Translations under genes and position numbers: made by a program | Shown: in pieces, positions 9,449 through 18,055 of the stretch | Numbering within the stretch: position 1 is the first letter of the stretch | Layout: each line of letters starts with the position of its first letter | Notes under the pieces: model-generated | Seen by the model: only the letters and a program-made list of their open reading frames with translations | The model's database searches: none | Told to the model about the DNA's origin: nothing | From: Streptomyces sp. 6-11-2 | Lineage (GTDB): Bacteria; Actinomycetota; Actinomycetes; Streptomycetales; Streptomycetaceae | Assembly: GCF_006540305.1 (NCBI RefSeq) | Contig: NZ_BJOR01000002.1 | Span: 434,001 to 498,000, forward strand | DNA length: 64,000 nucleotides | Direction of reading: 5' to 3'

Positions 9449-9877
9449 ATGTTTGTGACCGACCCCCTCAGCCCGAGTTCACTGCTCGGCCGGCCCTGCC
9501 GCCACGAGGCGCTGCTCACCCTGCCCGCGCAGGAGGCACACGTCTCCGCCGCCCGTCACTTCGCGGCTGATCTGCTGGAGGCCTGGAGCGTGCCCGCAGG
9601 CGAACGGGACTCCGCCGTTCTCATCGTCGACGAACTCGCCGCCAACGCCGCCCAGTACGGCCGCGAGCGCATGACCCTGCGGCTCGTCCTCGACGACGGC
9701 ACTCTGCACATCGTGGTCACTGACTCCGGCATGGCAGTGGAGCGCCGTCGCCCCGACATCGCCTCCGACGAACACGGCCGCGGCACCGGCATCGTCCAGT
9801 ACCTCGCCCAGTCGACCGAGGTCCACCAGAAACGCGGCGGTCGCGAAGTCCGTGCCTGCCTGAGGTGCTCGCCATGA
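9449..9877 (+). CDS. RsbW-like anti-sigma-type histidine-kinase ATPase
   Basis: A protein of about 142 residues with the GHKL ATPase fold of Streptomyces anti-sigma regulators. The N box is DELAANAAQYG, the G1 box is VTDSGM, and GRGTGIVQYLA forms the G2 region. There is no dimerisation/phosphoacceptor domain, so it is not a sensor kinase. Such proteins bind and hold sigma factors or switch proteins, but no partner gene is adjacent. ATG 9449 starts a normal-length domain; an upstream in-frame ATG would add a low-complexity leader without a better ribosome site. Confidence 0.82.
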   Translation: MFVTDPLSPSSLLGRPCRHEALLTLPAQEAHVSAARHFAADLLEAWSVPAGERDSAVLIVDELAANAAQYGRERMTLRLVLDDGTLHIVVTDSGMAVERRRPDIASDEHGRGTGIVQYLAQSTEVHQKRGGREVRACLRCSP

Positions 9878-10065
9878 CCGGGCCGGGCGTACCGCACGGA
9901 CTGCGGCCACTTGCCAGGGCCGGCACCGCAGCCCGGCGACGGATCACCGATCAGGCTTGCTCGCCCCCGGCAGCCGCTTCTACGTCCGCCAGGAGTACGC
10001 CGCCTGGACGGCTGCCGGGCGCCCCGGAATCCGAATCGACCCCGCCCCGACAAGAAGAAGGACAC

Positions 10066-10761
10066 ATGACCCGCAAGGACGTCGACACCCGGCACGCCCC
10101 CGAGGCAGCCGGCCAACTCCACTCGCCTCGCCTCCCACGCCCGACAGCCATGCGTGAACATCCCGCCGGCCGGCGACAGGAACGGTCGCGCCAGGGAAGG
10201 CCGATGAACGCACCGTGGCCGAACGCGAGGACCCATCGGCTGTTCCAGGTGCCCGAATGCGGTTGCTCCCAGGGGCAGCGCCTGGGCGTCCATCCGGCCC
10301 AAACGCCCCCGCACACTCCGCGGACCGGGCAGCCGGCGCAGGTGGCCATGCAGGTCACAGGCGGCGAACTACGCCTCGCCGTATGCCTGATGCCGTTCGA
10401 GCCCCCCGCGGCTGCGGCGGCGACGGGCGACGAATTCACTTGTGAGGCCTGGCGGGACGAGGCCGTGGGAATCTCCCGATGGCGCGGGCGGCGGACACCG
10501 GTGAAACCGTCGTGCCAAGTGCACCGGGAAACCTCCCCCCAGGCGCCCGCGCACGAGACCGCGGGCACGGACTCCGGCCTGCCCGGCCACCTCCTGCGGA
10601 TCTCCTTCCGCGACGACGAGTGCCGGCCACCGGCGCATGCCTGGAGCGGCAAGACACGATGCGCCGCGGGTGCTCCCGCTCCCACCGCTGCCGCGCAGGA
10701 GCAAGCGGCACGGATCGCCGAGGCGGATATGAGGGCCGACGCGTTCGAAAGGGTGGTGTGA
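10066..10761 (+). CDS. hypothetical protein just upstream of tatA
   Basis: A 231-codon open frame with strong GC at third positions, starting at ATG after AGAAGGACAC and ending two bases before tatA. No family is recognised. The predicted product is rich in Pro, Arg and Ala, with isolated better-ordered patches (HRLFQVPECGCSQGQ, HLLRISFRDDECRPP) and seven cysteines. It could be a lineage-specific gene or a degenerate one; the opposite strand is also open over most of it, so coding is not certain. Close spacing to tatA would allow co-transcription. Confidence 0.4.
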   Translation: MTRKDVDTRHAPEAAGQLHSPRLPRPTAMREHPAGRRQERSRQGRPMNAPWPNARTHRLFQVPECGCSQGQRLGVHPAQTPPHTPRTGQPAQVAMQVTGGELRLAVCLMPFEPPAAAAATGDEFTCEAWRDEAVGISRWRGRRTPVKPSCQVHRETSPQAPAHETAGTDSGLPGHLLRISFRDDECRPPAHAWSGKTRCAAGAPAPTAAAQEQAARIAEADMRADAFERVV

Positions 10762-10763
10762 CG

Positions 10764-11045
10764 ATGTTCCGCAATGCGCTGGAGCCCTGGCACCTGCTGA
10801 TCCTGGTCGCGGTGGTGGTTTTGATCTTCGGCTCGAAGAAACTACCCGAGACGGCCCGGGCGCTGGGCAAGTCCCTGCGGATCCTCAAGAGCGAGACCAG
10901 GGCCCTGAAGGACGACGGCGTCTCCAACGAGCCACGCCCCGAGCCTGAGCCCGCACCGGGACCGCGGACGATCTCGGGCACTCCCGGAGACACCGCCACC
11001 GCCCGCACCGCGCCCACGGACAGCATGACCAGCCACAGAGACTGA
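10764..11045 (+). CDS. tatA: twin-arginine translocase subunit TatA
   Basis: A 93-residue protein with the TatA plan: a short N-terminal membrane helix (WHLLILVAVVVLIFG), the FGSKKLPE hinge, an amphipathic helix (ARALGKSLRILKSETRAL) and an acidic, proline-rich tail. It forms the protein-conducting part of the Tat system with TatC, encoded 228 bp downstream. The ATG at 10764 is preceded by AAAGGGTGG. No tatB is visible here. Confidence 0.93.
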   Translation: MFRNALEPWHLLILVAVVVLIFGSKKLPETARALGKSLRILKSETRALKDDGVSNEPRPEPEPAPGPRTISGTPGDTATARTAPTDSMTSHRD

Positions 11046-11272
11046 GCCCGGTCCTGCGCGCCCCTGGCTCTTCCCCGCACGAGACGTTGCCCGAAGCCTC
11101 CCCGGCCGGCTCACCTCATGCGCTGTCGGGCCGCCCGCGTCGTTGTCCGCTGTACCGGTCGGCGTCTTGGCCGGAGCAGCGCTGAACTCGCGCCCCACCG
11201 GGTGATGGAGACGATCAAGTACTGACGCAGGGCCGGTGGTCTCCGGTCTGCCGCACGAGATGAGGACCTGGC

Positions 11273-12211
11273 GTGCCCCAGTCGGCCCGCAACAAGGAGA
11301 AGGATCCCGAGGGGCGGATGCCGCTCGCGGAGCACCTTCGTGAGCTCCGCAACCGGCTCGCCAGGGCCGTCCTTGCCATCCTGGTCGTCACGATCGCCGC
11401 GGCCTTCTCCTACAAGGGCATCATCAACTTCTTCACCAGGCCGGTGCTGGACTCGGTCGGATGCCCGACGTCCTTCGCCGATCTGGCCAAGCAGACCGCC
11501 GGCACCACCTGCGCGCGGATCACGATCAACGGTCTGCTCGCGCCCTTCACCCTGGCGCTGAAGGTGTCCCTGATGGCCGGTGTCGTGCTGGCCTCGCCGG
11601 TATGGCTGTACCAGCTGTGGGCGTTCGTTGCCCCCGGCCTGCACAAGCACGAGCGGAAATACGCCTATGCGTTCGTCGGCGCGGGCGTCCCGCTGTTCTT
11701 CGGCGGTGCCTTCTTCGCCTACAGGGTGCTTCCCACCACCGCGAAGGTGTTGATCGGCTTCACCCCGCGCGGGGTGGACAACCTGTTGCCGCTGGACGAT
11801 CTGCTCGACCTCGTCACCCGCATGGTGGTCGTCTTCGGTCTCTCCTTCGAGATGCCGCTGCTGCTGGTGATGCTGAACCTCACCGGAGTGCTGTCCGGCC
11901 GGCGGATGCTCGGCCGGTGGCGCGGCATGATCGTGGGGATCACGGTCTTTTCTGCTGTGGCGACGCCGAGCACGGACCCGCTGACCATGCTGGCGCTGGC
12001 CGCCCCGATCGCGATTCTCTATTTCGCCGCCGTTGTCTCTTCCCTTCTCAACGACCGGCGCAAGGCCCGACGAGAGGCAGAGGGACCCGGCGACGACGAG
12101 AGCTCCGACCTCGACCTCACGCCGCAGGACATCGGCGAAGTGGAATCGGTGTCCGCCGGCCAGGCCCTGCCCGCGCAGCCGGACGCCGACGACGACCGTG
12201 CCGACGGGTAG
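11273..12211 (+). CDS. tatC: twin-arginine translocase subunit TatC
   Basis: A 312-residue integral membrane protein that recognises twin-arginine signal peptides. The conserved N-terminal MPLAEHLRELRNRL is followed by six membrane helices, with FVAPGLHKHERKYA at the signature loop and FEMPLLLVMLNLTGV in the fourth helix region. The C-terminal tail after about residue 255 is charged and cytoplasmic. The GTG start at 11273 has GAGGA upstream; an ATG at codon 16 is an alternative and would sit exactly at the conserved start of the family. Confidence 0.95.
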   Translation: MPQSARNKEKDPEGRMPLAEHLRELRNRLARAVLAILVVTIAAAFSYKGIINFFTRPVLDSVGCPTSFADLAKQTAGTTCARITINGLLAPFTLALKVSLMAGVVLASPVWLYQLWAFVAPGLHKHERKYAYAFVGAGVPLFFGGAFFAYRVLPTTAKVLIGFTPRGVDNLLPLDDLLDLVTRMVVVFGLSFEMPLLLVMLNLTGVLSGRRMLGRWRGMIVGITVFSAVATPSTDPLTMLALAAPIAILYFAAVVSSLLNDRRKARREAEGPGDDESSDLDLTPQDIGEVESVSAGQALPAQPDADDDRADG

Positions 12212-12217
12212 GACGAC

Positions 12218-12466
12218 GTGACCTGGGGGCCAGAGCGAGGGCACGAGCCACGGTCGGCGGGGCCCTGTCGGGAGCTCCGAGGCGCGACCCGCAGCTTCGA
12301 CGACGTGCTGTCGCAGACCGGCTCCACCATGCTGCCCGACGGCTCCTGGAAGCTCTCGGCGGTCTACGCCGGGCAGGGCGACGCGTCCGACTACGCCGGT
12401 CTGAACGTCCAGGGCAAGGTCGCGGTCGTCCGCCATCGATCGCTCAAGTCGCGGTGCTGTCGGTGA
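12218..12466 (+). pseudogene. remnant of a secreted serine peptidase (PA-domain region)
   Basis: The frame encodes FDDVLSQTGSTMLPDGSWKL then YAGLNVQGKVAVVR, which resembles the protease-associated domain region of Streptomyces subtilisin-like peptidases. No catalytic residues, signal peptide or C terminus are present, and the frame ends abruptly after KVAVVRHRS. I read it as a small internal fragment left by deletion. The assignment rests on short similarity only. Confidence 0.35.
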
Positions 12467-12534
12467 ACGTGAACATCGAGGTAGCGAGCGGCTGCGATGG
12501 GCCCCGGCGGCGGCACACCGGGGACGGAAACACC

Positions 12535-12568
12535 GAGGGCCGGAATCCCTGATCGGATTCCGGCCCTC
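12535..12568 (-). terminator. 14-bp hairpin downstream of tRNA-fMet
   Basis: Arms gagggccggaatcc (12535-12548) and ggattccggccctc (12555-12568) pair perfectly around the loop ctgatc. It begins 10 bases past the 3' end of the tRNA on the minus strand, so it is well placed to terminate the tRNA transcript. A U-tract is lacking, as is common in Streptomyces. Confidence 0.75.
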
Positions 12569-12577
12569 GGCCTTCAG

Positions 12578-12651
12578 TAGCGGGGACAGGATTTGAACCT
12601 GCGACCTCTGGGTTATGAGCCCAGCGAGCTACCGAGCTGCTCCACCCCGCG
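12578..12651 (-). tRNA. initiator tRNA-fMet (anticodon CAT)
   Basis: Reading the minus strand, a 74-nt cloverleaf forms with acceptor 5' strand CGCGGGG, D arm GAGCAGCTCGGTAGCTC, anticodon arm CTGGG-CTCATAA-CCCAG and T arm GCAGG-TTCAAAT-CCTGT. The anticodon is CAT. Three consecutive G:C pairs at the base of the anticodon stem and an unpaired 1:72 position (C opposite T) mark it as the initiator rather than the elongator. The CCA end is not encoded. Confidence 0.95.
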
Positions 12652-13198
12652 TCGGTGAACAGAACACTACGTGATCGACAGGGAAGAAAGCGAATCGCTT
12701 GCGCGGAACCTCACGCCGACAGCTCCTCCCGCAACGCGTCCCTGAGCCGCGCCGCCCACTCGGCGACCTCTCCCGGCCCCAGCGCCACCTCGCGGTCGGC
12801 CCACTGCCGGCGCTTCAGACCACCGTCCAGACACTTTGGTCCACTGAGCGAACCGCTCGTCCAGTGGGCACGAGGCTTGGCTCCACACGCGCACGGTTAC
12901 CTGACTGCTGGTGGCCGGGTGGTGTAGCAGGGCTGGTGGGCCGGCGAGGCGGTCGCGCGCCGGAAGGCTCCGGCTTGGTCGGGGCGTGCGGCCATCTGCA
13001 TGGCGTCATCATCACGCCGGTCGACGAGCGGACGGAGCAGATGCCGGCCAGCCGGCCGAGGTGCCCTCGGCCGGCTGGGGCTGCGGTGCCCCGCGATCCT
13101 GCCCCCTCGCAGCGGCGTGACCGCGGCCACGGCGTGTGTGTTGCACAAAAGAGGCGGGTTGCCTGGTCAGGCAACCCGCCTCCCATCATCGTGAGCAG
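12652..13198. other. intergenic stretch with a possible gene tail and the cspA terminator
   Basis: No complete gene is seen in these 547 bases. On the minus strand a frame ending at 12711 gives WADREVALGPGEVAEW then AARLRDALREEL, which looks like the C terminus of a real protein, but no domain or start can be traced beyond about 12860. The right end contains the cspA terminator. Confidence 0.4.
13151..13182 (-). terminator. rho-independent terminator of cspA
   Basis: Arms gaggcgggttgcctg and caggcaacccgcctc pair perfectly over 15 bp around a 2-nt centre. On the minus strand the stem is followed immediately by TTTTGTGC, giving a U-tract. It lies 17 bases past the cspA stop codon, so assignment to cspA is clear. 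Confidence 0.9.
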
Positions 13199-13405
13199 TC
13201 AGCCCCGGACAATGTTCTGTGCCTGCGGGCCCTTCTGACCCTGGCCGATGTCAAAGGTGACGTGCTCGCCCTCGGTCAGCTCACGGTAGCCGCCCCCGCC
13301 CTGGATTTCGGAGTAGTGGGCGAAGACGTCCGGGCCTCCGTCGTCCTGGGCGATGAAGCCATAACCCTTTTCGGAGTTGAACCACTTCACGGTGCCGCTG
13401 GCCAT
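13199..13405 (-). CDS. cspA: CspA-family cold-shock protein
   Basis: A 68-residue single-stranded nucleic acid chaperone with one cold-shock domain. [18 protein letters not shown] includes RNP-1 (KGYGFI), and DVFAHYS is RNP-2. Length and sequence match the small actinomycete Csp proteins used at both normal and low temperature. It is monocistronic, ending in a strong terminator. The start is unambiguous from the family. Confidence 0.97.
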   Translation of the reverse strand: MASGTVKWFNSEKGYGFIAQDDGGPDVFAHYSEIQGGGGYRELTEGEHVTFDIGQGQKGPQAQNIVRG

Positions 13406-13733
13406 GCTGCTATTCCTTCGTTCATGCCTGGGAACAGCCCTTGATCATGGGCATGTTCCGGCTCCCGTAACAAAGGAGCCACCAGCCGTTCTACCCCGTG
13501 CTGCCTGGTCTACCCGGCCAGGACACACGTGCACGAGCGGCTCGAGCGCCGGGAGCACGCCTGAGCAGGTCAAACCGCACAACAGTGCTGACCGTCGTGG
13601 GCCGCGGCTCACCTGAGATCCGGATGGTGGCGCAAGCATGGGGTATGGCGTCAGGGGAGGCCGCCGTAGCTGGCCGACCATGACCTCGGGGGAGGATCGC
13701 CTGACAGGTTGAGGGAGTCGATTCGGTGCCGGC
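13406..13733. other. cspA leader and promoter region
   Basis: These 328 bases hold the upstream region of cspA and the downstream flank of the following minus-strand gene. Cold-shock genes often have long leaders, but I cannot place a promoter with confidence. No gene is recognised on either strand. Confidence 0.5.
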
Positions 13734-14645
13734 TCAGGGCTGGGCCGGGCTGAGATGCTCGATGGTGTCCAGGACCCCGGGGCGGCCCGCGTGTGCGCGT
13801 TCGTAGCCCTCGATCATCGTCAGCTCCGTCCGGGACAGGTCGCGCAGGCGCTGCTGGATCTCCGTGACGCCGAGCTGACTGAGGCCGGGGATGGGCAGGG
13901 CCTCCTCGCGGGTCATCGCGCCCTGCACCTTCTCCGCCACACGGGTGACGGCGGGCATCTCCCACCAGGCTTCCTCGGCCGCGCCCCTCACGCGTCTGGT
14001 GATCCTCAGGAGGAGTGCCCGCAGCCCGGCAGTGGCCGCCTGCGTCTTGCGCCTGATCGCCTGCAGCAGGATGCCGCCTTCGGCGGCTGCTGCCCGCGGC
14101 GTACGGGCTGCTTCCGCCACAGCCCTGGTTCGTCGGGCGAGGTTCTCCTCGCTGGTCTCCAGCAGTACCTCGTTCTGCCGGCTGAGCATGGCGAACAGTT
14201 CGGCGGTCTCCTGGTCGTTGAGCCGTTCGGCGATGTCCTTGCCCGCCTGGCAGGTCGCCAGGGCCCGGGCTGCGGCCGTGTACTGGTCCTCTGCGGCCCT
14301 CAGCAGCCGGCGCTCATCGGCCGGCCTCCTGCCGCGCACGATCTCCGTCACGGCCGACATGCCCACCTCCAGCGGAAGCACGCTTGCCCGCACGGCGCCG
14401 CGGGTCACCATGCCCATCAGCTGCCCGGAGGCCGACAGCAGCCCACGAGGCGGGCGCAGCTCGCGCACCCGGGCCTCGATCCGCCCGAGGTGGTATTCCG
14501 CCTCGATCACTTGGCTTTCGATTCGCTGCCGGTCGGCGCCCGGCGGGGTGATGGCCGCATCCGTCCGGAATCGGCCGATGACCGCGGTGTGGGCGTCACG
14601 GGCGTCCTCCAGTGCCGATATCAGCACATCCGTCTTCGCTGTCAT
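13734..14645 (-). CDS. alpha-helical protein of unknown function
   Basis: A 303-residue protein with no signal peptide. ATG 14645 is preceded by AGGAG at an ideal distance. Almost all of it is predicted helix: an N-terminal heptad-like stretch (DVLISALEDARDAHTAVIGRF), a hydrophobic patch (LMGMVTRGAVRASVLPLEVGM), and a middle part (ADERRLLRAAEDQY, AERLNDQETAELFAMLS) that recalls ferritin-like DUF892 or stress-associated helical-bundle proteins. The metal-binding pattern is not evident, so ferritin-like fold is a weak guess. It may be stress related given cspA beside it, but it is not in the same operon. Confidence 0.7.
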   Translation of the reverse strand: MTAKTDVLISALEDARDAHTAVIGRFRTDAAITPPGADRQRIESQVIEAEYHLGRIEARVRELRPPRGLLSASGQLMGMVTRGAVRASVLPLEVGMSAVTEIVRGRRPADERRLLRAAEDQYTAAARALATCQAGKDIAERLNDQETAELFAMLSRQNEVLLETSEENLARRTRAVAEAARTPRAAAAEGGILLQAIRRKTQAATAGLRALLLRITRRVRGAAEEAWWEMPAVTRVAEKVQGAMTREEALPIPGLSQLGVTEIQQRLRDLSRTELTMIEGYERAHAGRPGVLDTIEHLSPAQP

Positions 14646-14742
14646 GTGGGGCTCCTGAGCTCGGGGCGGCATGGCTGCCGCGCAGAAGAGCGCCCGCCGT
14701 CCCTCGCTTCGGCCGGGCAACCGGAACCCATCCTGCGGAAGG

Positions 14743-15020
14743 ATGCCGAAGATCGCCTGGCGAGCCAGTCACCCGTGGCTCGTGACCGCCGCGATCTCGG
14801 TGCAGACCCCGTGACGGTACTGGCCCGCCTTCCTCCTCGCCTCGGTCCTCGGCTCCCTCCCGAACACCGCCACCTACGCCGTCGCAGGCGCCCGCACCTC
14901 CGCACCGACCTGCCCGGCCTTCCTCCATACGATGGCCTGCACGACGGTCCCGGCCCTGCTGGGCACGGCGGTCGCCCGGCGCAGGCGCCACCGCTGCGGC
15001 GTGGCTGACGACACCCACTG
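14743..15020 (+). pseudogene. fragment of a TVP38/TMEM64-like membrane protein
   Basis: In one frame, IAWRASHPWLVTAAISVQTP is followed by a TGA at 14812-14814 and then, still in frame, by FLLASVLGSLPNTATYAVAGA, AFLHTMACTTVPALLGTAVA and RRRRHR. The second part looks like the last two helices of the VTT (TVP38/TMEM64) family. With no N-terminal half and an in-frame stop, I read it as decayed. The remaining part of the 14646-15230 gap shows nothing else. Confidence 0.4.
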
Positions 15021-15230
15021 CGCGCGAGCCGGTTCGGGCTTCCCCTGCACGCGTCCGGATGTCCGCACCCACCGTGTCGTCAGGAGCGCGTGGCGATCTG
15101 TGAAGGCGTTGTTCGCGGTCCCGTCACCTGCGGGCGTTACCTTGCCCCCGCGGCGCACCCGATCACCAGGCACGGTGGACCGGTGTGTCCATCGCCCTTT
15201 CCGGATCGGCTCCTTGGACTCCGTACCTTC

Positions 15231-16106
15231 ATGTCTTGGTTTGAATCCCTCATCCTCGGACTCGTCCAGGGGCTGACCGAGTTCCTTCCCGTCTCCTCCA
15301 GCGCGCATCTGCGGCTGACGGCGGCCTTCTCCGGGTGGCAGGACCCCGGCGCCGCCTTCACGGCGATCACCCAGATCGGCACGGAGGCGGCGGTGCTGAT
15401 CTACTTCCGCAAGGACATCGGCCGGATCCTGTCGGCCTGGTCCCGTTCGCTGGGGAGCAGGGCGATGCGCCGTGATCCGGACGCTCGCATGGGCTGGCTG
15501 GTGATCGTCGGATCGATACCGATCGGGGTGCTCGGGCTGACTCTCAAGGACCAGATCGAGGGGCCGTTCCGTGATCTGCGGGTGACCGCGACCATGCTGG
15601 TCGTCGTGGGTGTGGTCATCGGTGTCGCCGACCGGCTGGCGGCGCGCGACGAGAGGGGCGGCCGGCACCGGGCGCCCCAGCAGGGCAAGGTGCTGCGGGA
15701 CCTGGGCGTCAAGGACGGCCTCATCTACGGTTGTTGCCAGGCCATGGCCCTGATCCCGGGTGTCTCCCGCTCGGGCGCCACCATCAGCGGCGGGCTGTTC
15801 ATGGGCTACCGGCGCGAGGCGGCGGCCCGTTACTCCTTCCTGCTGGCCATTCCCGCCGTACTGGCCTCCGGTGTCTTCGAGTTGAAGGACGCGATGGAGA
15901 GCGGCCACGTGGCGTGGGGGCCGACGCTGTTCGCCACGGGGGTTGCCTTCGTCTCCGGGTACGCCGTCATTGCCTGGTTCATGAAGTACATCTCCACGAA
16001 GAGCTTCATGCCGTTCGTCTGGTACCGGATCGTCCTCGGCATCGTCATCATCGGGCTGGTCATGGCCGGTGTCCTCAGCCCGCACGCGGCCGAATCGGCG
16101 GGCTGA
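15231..16106 (+). CDS. uppP: undecaprenyl-diphosphatase
   Basis: A 291-residue, eight-helix membrane enzyme that regenerates the lipid carrier undecaprenyl phosphate for peptidoglycan synthesis. The two signature regions are present: GLVQGLTEFLPVSSSAHL near the N terminus and LIPGVSRSGATISGGLFMGY near residue 180, which contain the catalytic Glu, Ser and Arg residues. ATG 15231 starts exactly at MSWFESLILG, the family start; upstream codons are not coding. Over-production gives bacitracin resistance in related bacteria. Confidence 0.96.
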   Translation: MSWFESLILGLVQGLTEFLPVSSSAHLRLTAAFSGWQDPGAAFTAITQIGTEAAVLIYFRKDIGRILSAWSRSLGSRAMRRDPDARMGWLVIVGSIPIGVLGLTLKDQIEGPFRDLRVTATMLVVVGVVIGVADRLAARDERGGRHRAPQQGKVLRDLGVKDGLIYGCCQAMALIPGVSRSGATISGGLFMGYRREAAARYSFLLAIPAVLASGVFELKDAMESGHVAWGPTLFATGVAFVSGYAVIAWFMKYISTKSFMPFVWYRIVLGIVIIGLVMAGVLSPHAAESAG

Positions 16107-16458
16107 CCGCAGGACGGCGCCGGTCTCCGCCGAGTGACCGACCGCCCGGTGCGGCGGCGGGAACGGCTGCCGGTGACCGAGCCCTTATGCCGGCTGCAGC
16201 CGTCGTGGTCGCCCTCAAGATCGCTGAGGATCCCGCACGGGGCACCGCCACTACCGCGTGAGTCTGACCGCACCGCGCGGGTACGACCCGTGCCAGGTCT
16301 GATCTTCATCAGCGCGGCCTTCGACCTCGACCGAACCCTGGGCTGACCCGGCACCCTCCCACGGTGCCGGCCCGCCGTCCCCGGCGTGGCCGTGCGAGCC
16401 TCCCGCTCTCACTCCATCCTGGAAAGGCGGGGGTGAAACAACGGAGGAAGTGGTGAGG
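16107..16458. other. intergenic stretch upstream of the P450 system
   Basis: About 350 bases with no convincing gene. It should contain the promoter for the ferredoxin-reductase-P450 genes, but no clear -35/-10 pair stands out. GGAGG at 16443-16447 is the ribosome site for the ferredoxin. Confidence 0.5.
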
Positions 16459-16668
16459 ATGCGAACCGTTGTCGACCTCACACGCTGCCAGGGCTACGCA
16501 CAGTGCGTGTTCCTCGCACCGAAGATGTTCGAGCTGCACGGGGAGGAGGGACTGCTGTACACCACGGCCGTGCCCGACGATCAGGTGGAGCGCGTGCGTC
16601 AGGCCGCGGCGGCGTGCCCGGTCCAGGCCATCCTCGTCGGTGAGGAGGTGGGCGGCGGTGCCCGATGA
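16459..16668 (+). CDS. 3Fe-4S ferredoxin of a P450 system
   Basis: A 69-residue ferredoxin that passes electrons to the downstream P450. MRTVVDLTRCQGYAQCVF supplies the first cysteines and AAACPVQAI the last; the middle position of the C-x5-C pattern lacks the fourth cysteine, as in 3Fe-4S ferredoxins. The start could also be GTG 16453 or 16450, both closer to the GGAGG at 16443; ATG 16459 matches the usual family N terminus. The stop overlaps the reductase start by 11 bases, so the two are coupled. Confidence 0.9.
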   Translation: MRTVVDLTRCQGYAQCVFLAPKMFELHGEEGLLYTTAVPDDQVERVRQAAAACPVQAILVGEEVGGGAR

Positions 16669-18025
16669 TCTCATGGACGGCCGTATCGTCGTCGTGGGCG
16701 CGTCGCTGGCCGGGCTGCGGGCCGCGGAGGCGCTGCGTGAGGGGGGCTTCACCGGCTCACTGACCGTGGTCGGGGACGAGCCCCACGCTCCGTACGACCG
16801 GCCGCCGCTGTCCAAGCAGGTGCTGCTCGGCAAGGCGACGGCGGACACCACCGAGCTGCCGATGCGCCGGGACCCGGATGCCGACTGGCGGCTGGGAGTA
16901 CGCGCCACCGGCCTGGACCCTCTCGCGAAACGAGTGGTGCTCGAGGACGGCGAGTCGCTGCCATACGATCGGTTGCTGATCGCCACCGGGACACGCGCGC
17001 GGCCCTGGCCCAACCCGGAGGAGGCCGCCCTGGACGGGGTGTTCACCCTGCGCACGCGTGAGGACGCCGCGGGGCTGGCCGAGCGGCTGGCCGCCGGGCC
17101 ACGGCGGGTGCTGGTGATCGGCGGCGGCTTCACCGGCTCGGAGATCGCCTCGGCCTGCCGGGAAATGGGGCTGGACGTCACGGTCACCGAACGCGGGCCC
17201 GCACCTCTGGTGGGCGCCCTCGGCGGCACCCTGTCGAAGCTCGCGGCCGTCATGCAGCGCAACCATGGCGTGGACCTGCGCACCGGGGTGACGGTCACCG
17301 CCCTGCGCGGGAACGGCACTTTCACCGGCGCGGAGCTGTCCGACGGCAGCCGCGTCGACGCCGACGTGTGCGTCGCGGCATTGGGGGCGATCCGCAACGT
17401 CGAATGGCTTGCGGACACCGGACTGGCAGCGGGCCCGCGCGGAATCGCCTGCGACGCCGGATGCCGCGCCTTCAACATGTACGGAATCGTCACCGACGAC
17501 ATCTTCGTGGCCGGCGACGTCTCCCGCTTCCCCCACCCGCTGTTCGGCTACCAGATGCTCTCCCTGGAGCACTGGGGAAACGCGGTCGATCAGGCCGAAG
17601 TAGCGGCCCACAACATGATCAATCCGGGACCCCTGCGGCGCCCGCACCTGGCCATCCCCACGTTCTGGTCGACCCAGTTCGGCCTCAACATCAAGTCCGT
17701 GGGCGTGCCCACGTTCTCCGACCACGTGGTCATCGCCCAGGGCTCTCTGGAGGCGCGCCGTTTGGCGATGGTCTACGGCTTCCAGGGCCGGGTGACCGCC
17801 GCGGTCACCGTCGACATGGCCAAGTCGCTCGACTACTACCGGCACCTGATCGAGACGGCGGCTCCGTTCCCGCCCCCACTCGGTGCACAGGACCGTGCGA
17901 TCGCGGCCGACGTCCCGATTCCATCCGACGTGCCGGATCCGAAGGGGCTCTCCCACGGCCCCACTGTGGCACTCACCGGATACCTCCCCGACCGCCGGCT
18001 GACCGTGGTGCCGCCCACCGGCTGA
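16658..18025 (+). CDS. NAD(P)H-dependent ferredoxin reductase (BphA4/rhodocoxin-reductase type)
   Basis: A 455-residue flavoprotein that reduces the ferredoxin encoded just upstream. The FAD-binding fold begins IVVVGASLAGLRAAEAL, the NAD(P)H fold is at RVLVIGGGFTGSEIASA, and DIFVAGDVSRFPHPLFG is the second FAD contact. The C-terminal domain (about residues 320-420) matches the reductase C-terminal fold. GTG 16658 has AGGAGG nine bases upstream and lies inside the ferredoxin gene; ATG 16673 is an alternative. With the ferredoxin and P450 it forms a self-contained class I P450 redox chain. Confidence 0.93.
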   Translation: MPDDLMDGRIVVVGASLAGLRAAEALREGGFTGSLTVVGDEPHAPYDRPPLSKQVLLGKATADTTELPMRRDPDADWRLGVRATGLDPLAKRVVLEDGESLPYDRLLIATGTRARPWPNPEEAALDGVFTLRTREDAAGLAERLAAGPRRVLVIGGGFTGSEIASACREMGLDVTVTERGPAPLVGALGGTLSKLAAVMQRNHGVDLRTGVTVTALRGNGTFTGAELSDGSRVDADVCVAALGAIRNVEWLADTGLAAGPRGIACDAGCRAFNMYGIVTDDIFVAGDVSRFPHPLFGYQMLSLEHWGNAVDQAEVAAHNMINPGPLRRPHLAIPTFWSTQFGLNIKSVGVPTFSDHVVIAQGSLEARRLAMVYGFQGRVTAAVTVDMAKSLDYYRHLIETAAPFPPPLGAQDRAIAADVPIPSDVPDPKGLSHGPTVALTGYLPDRRLTVVPPTG

Positions 18026-18055
18026 CCCACATCACGCCCACCGCGAGGAGCCGCC

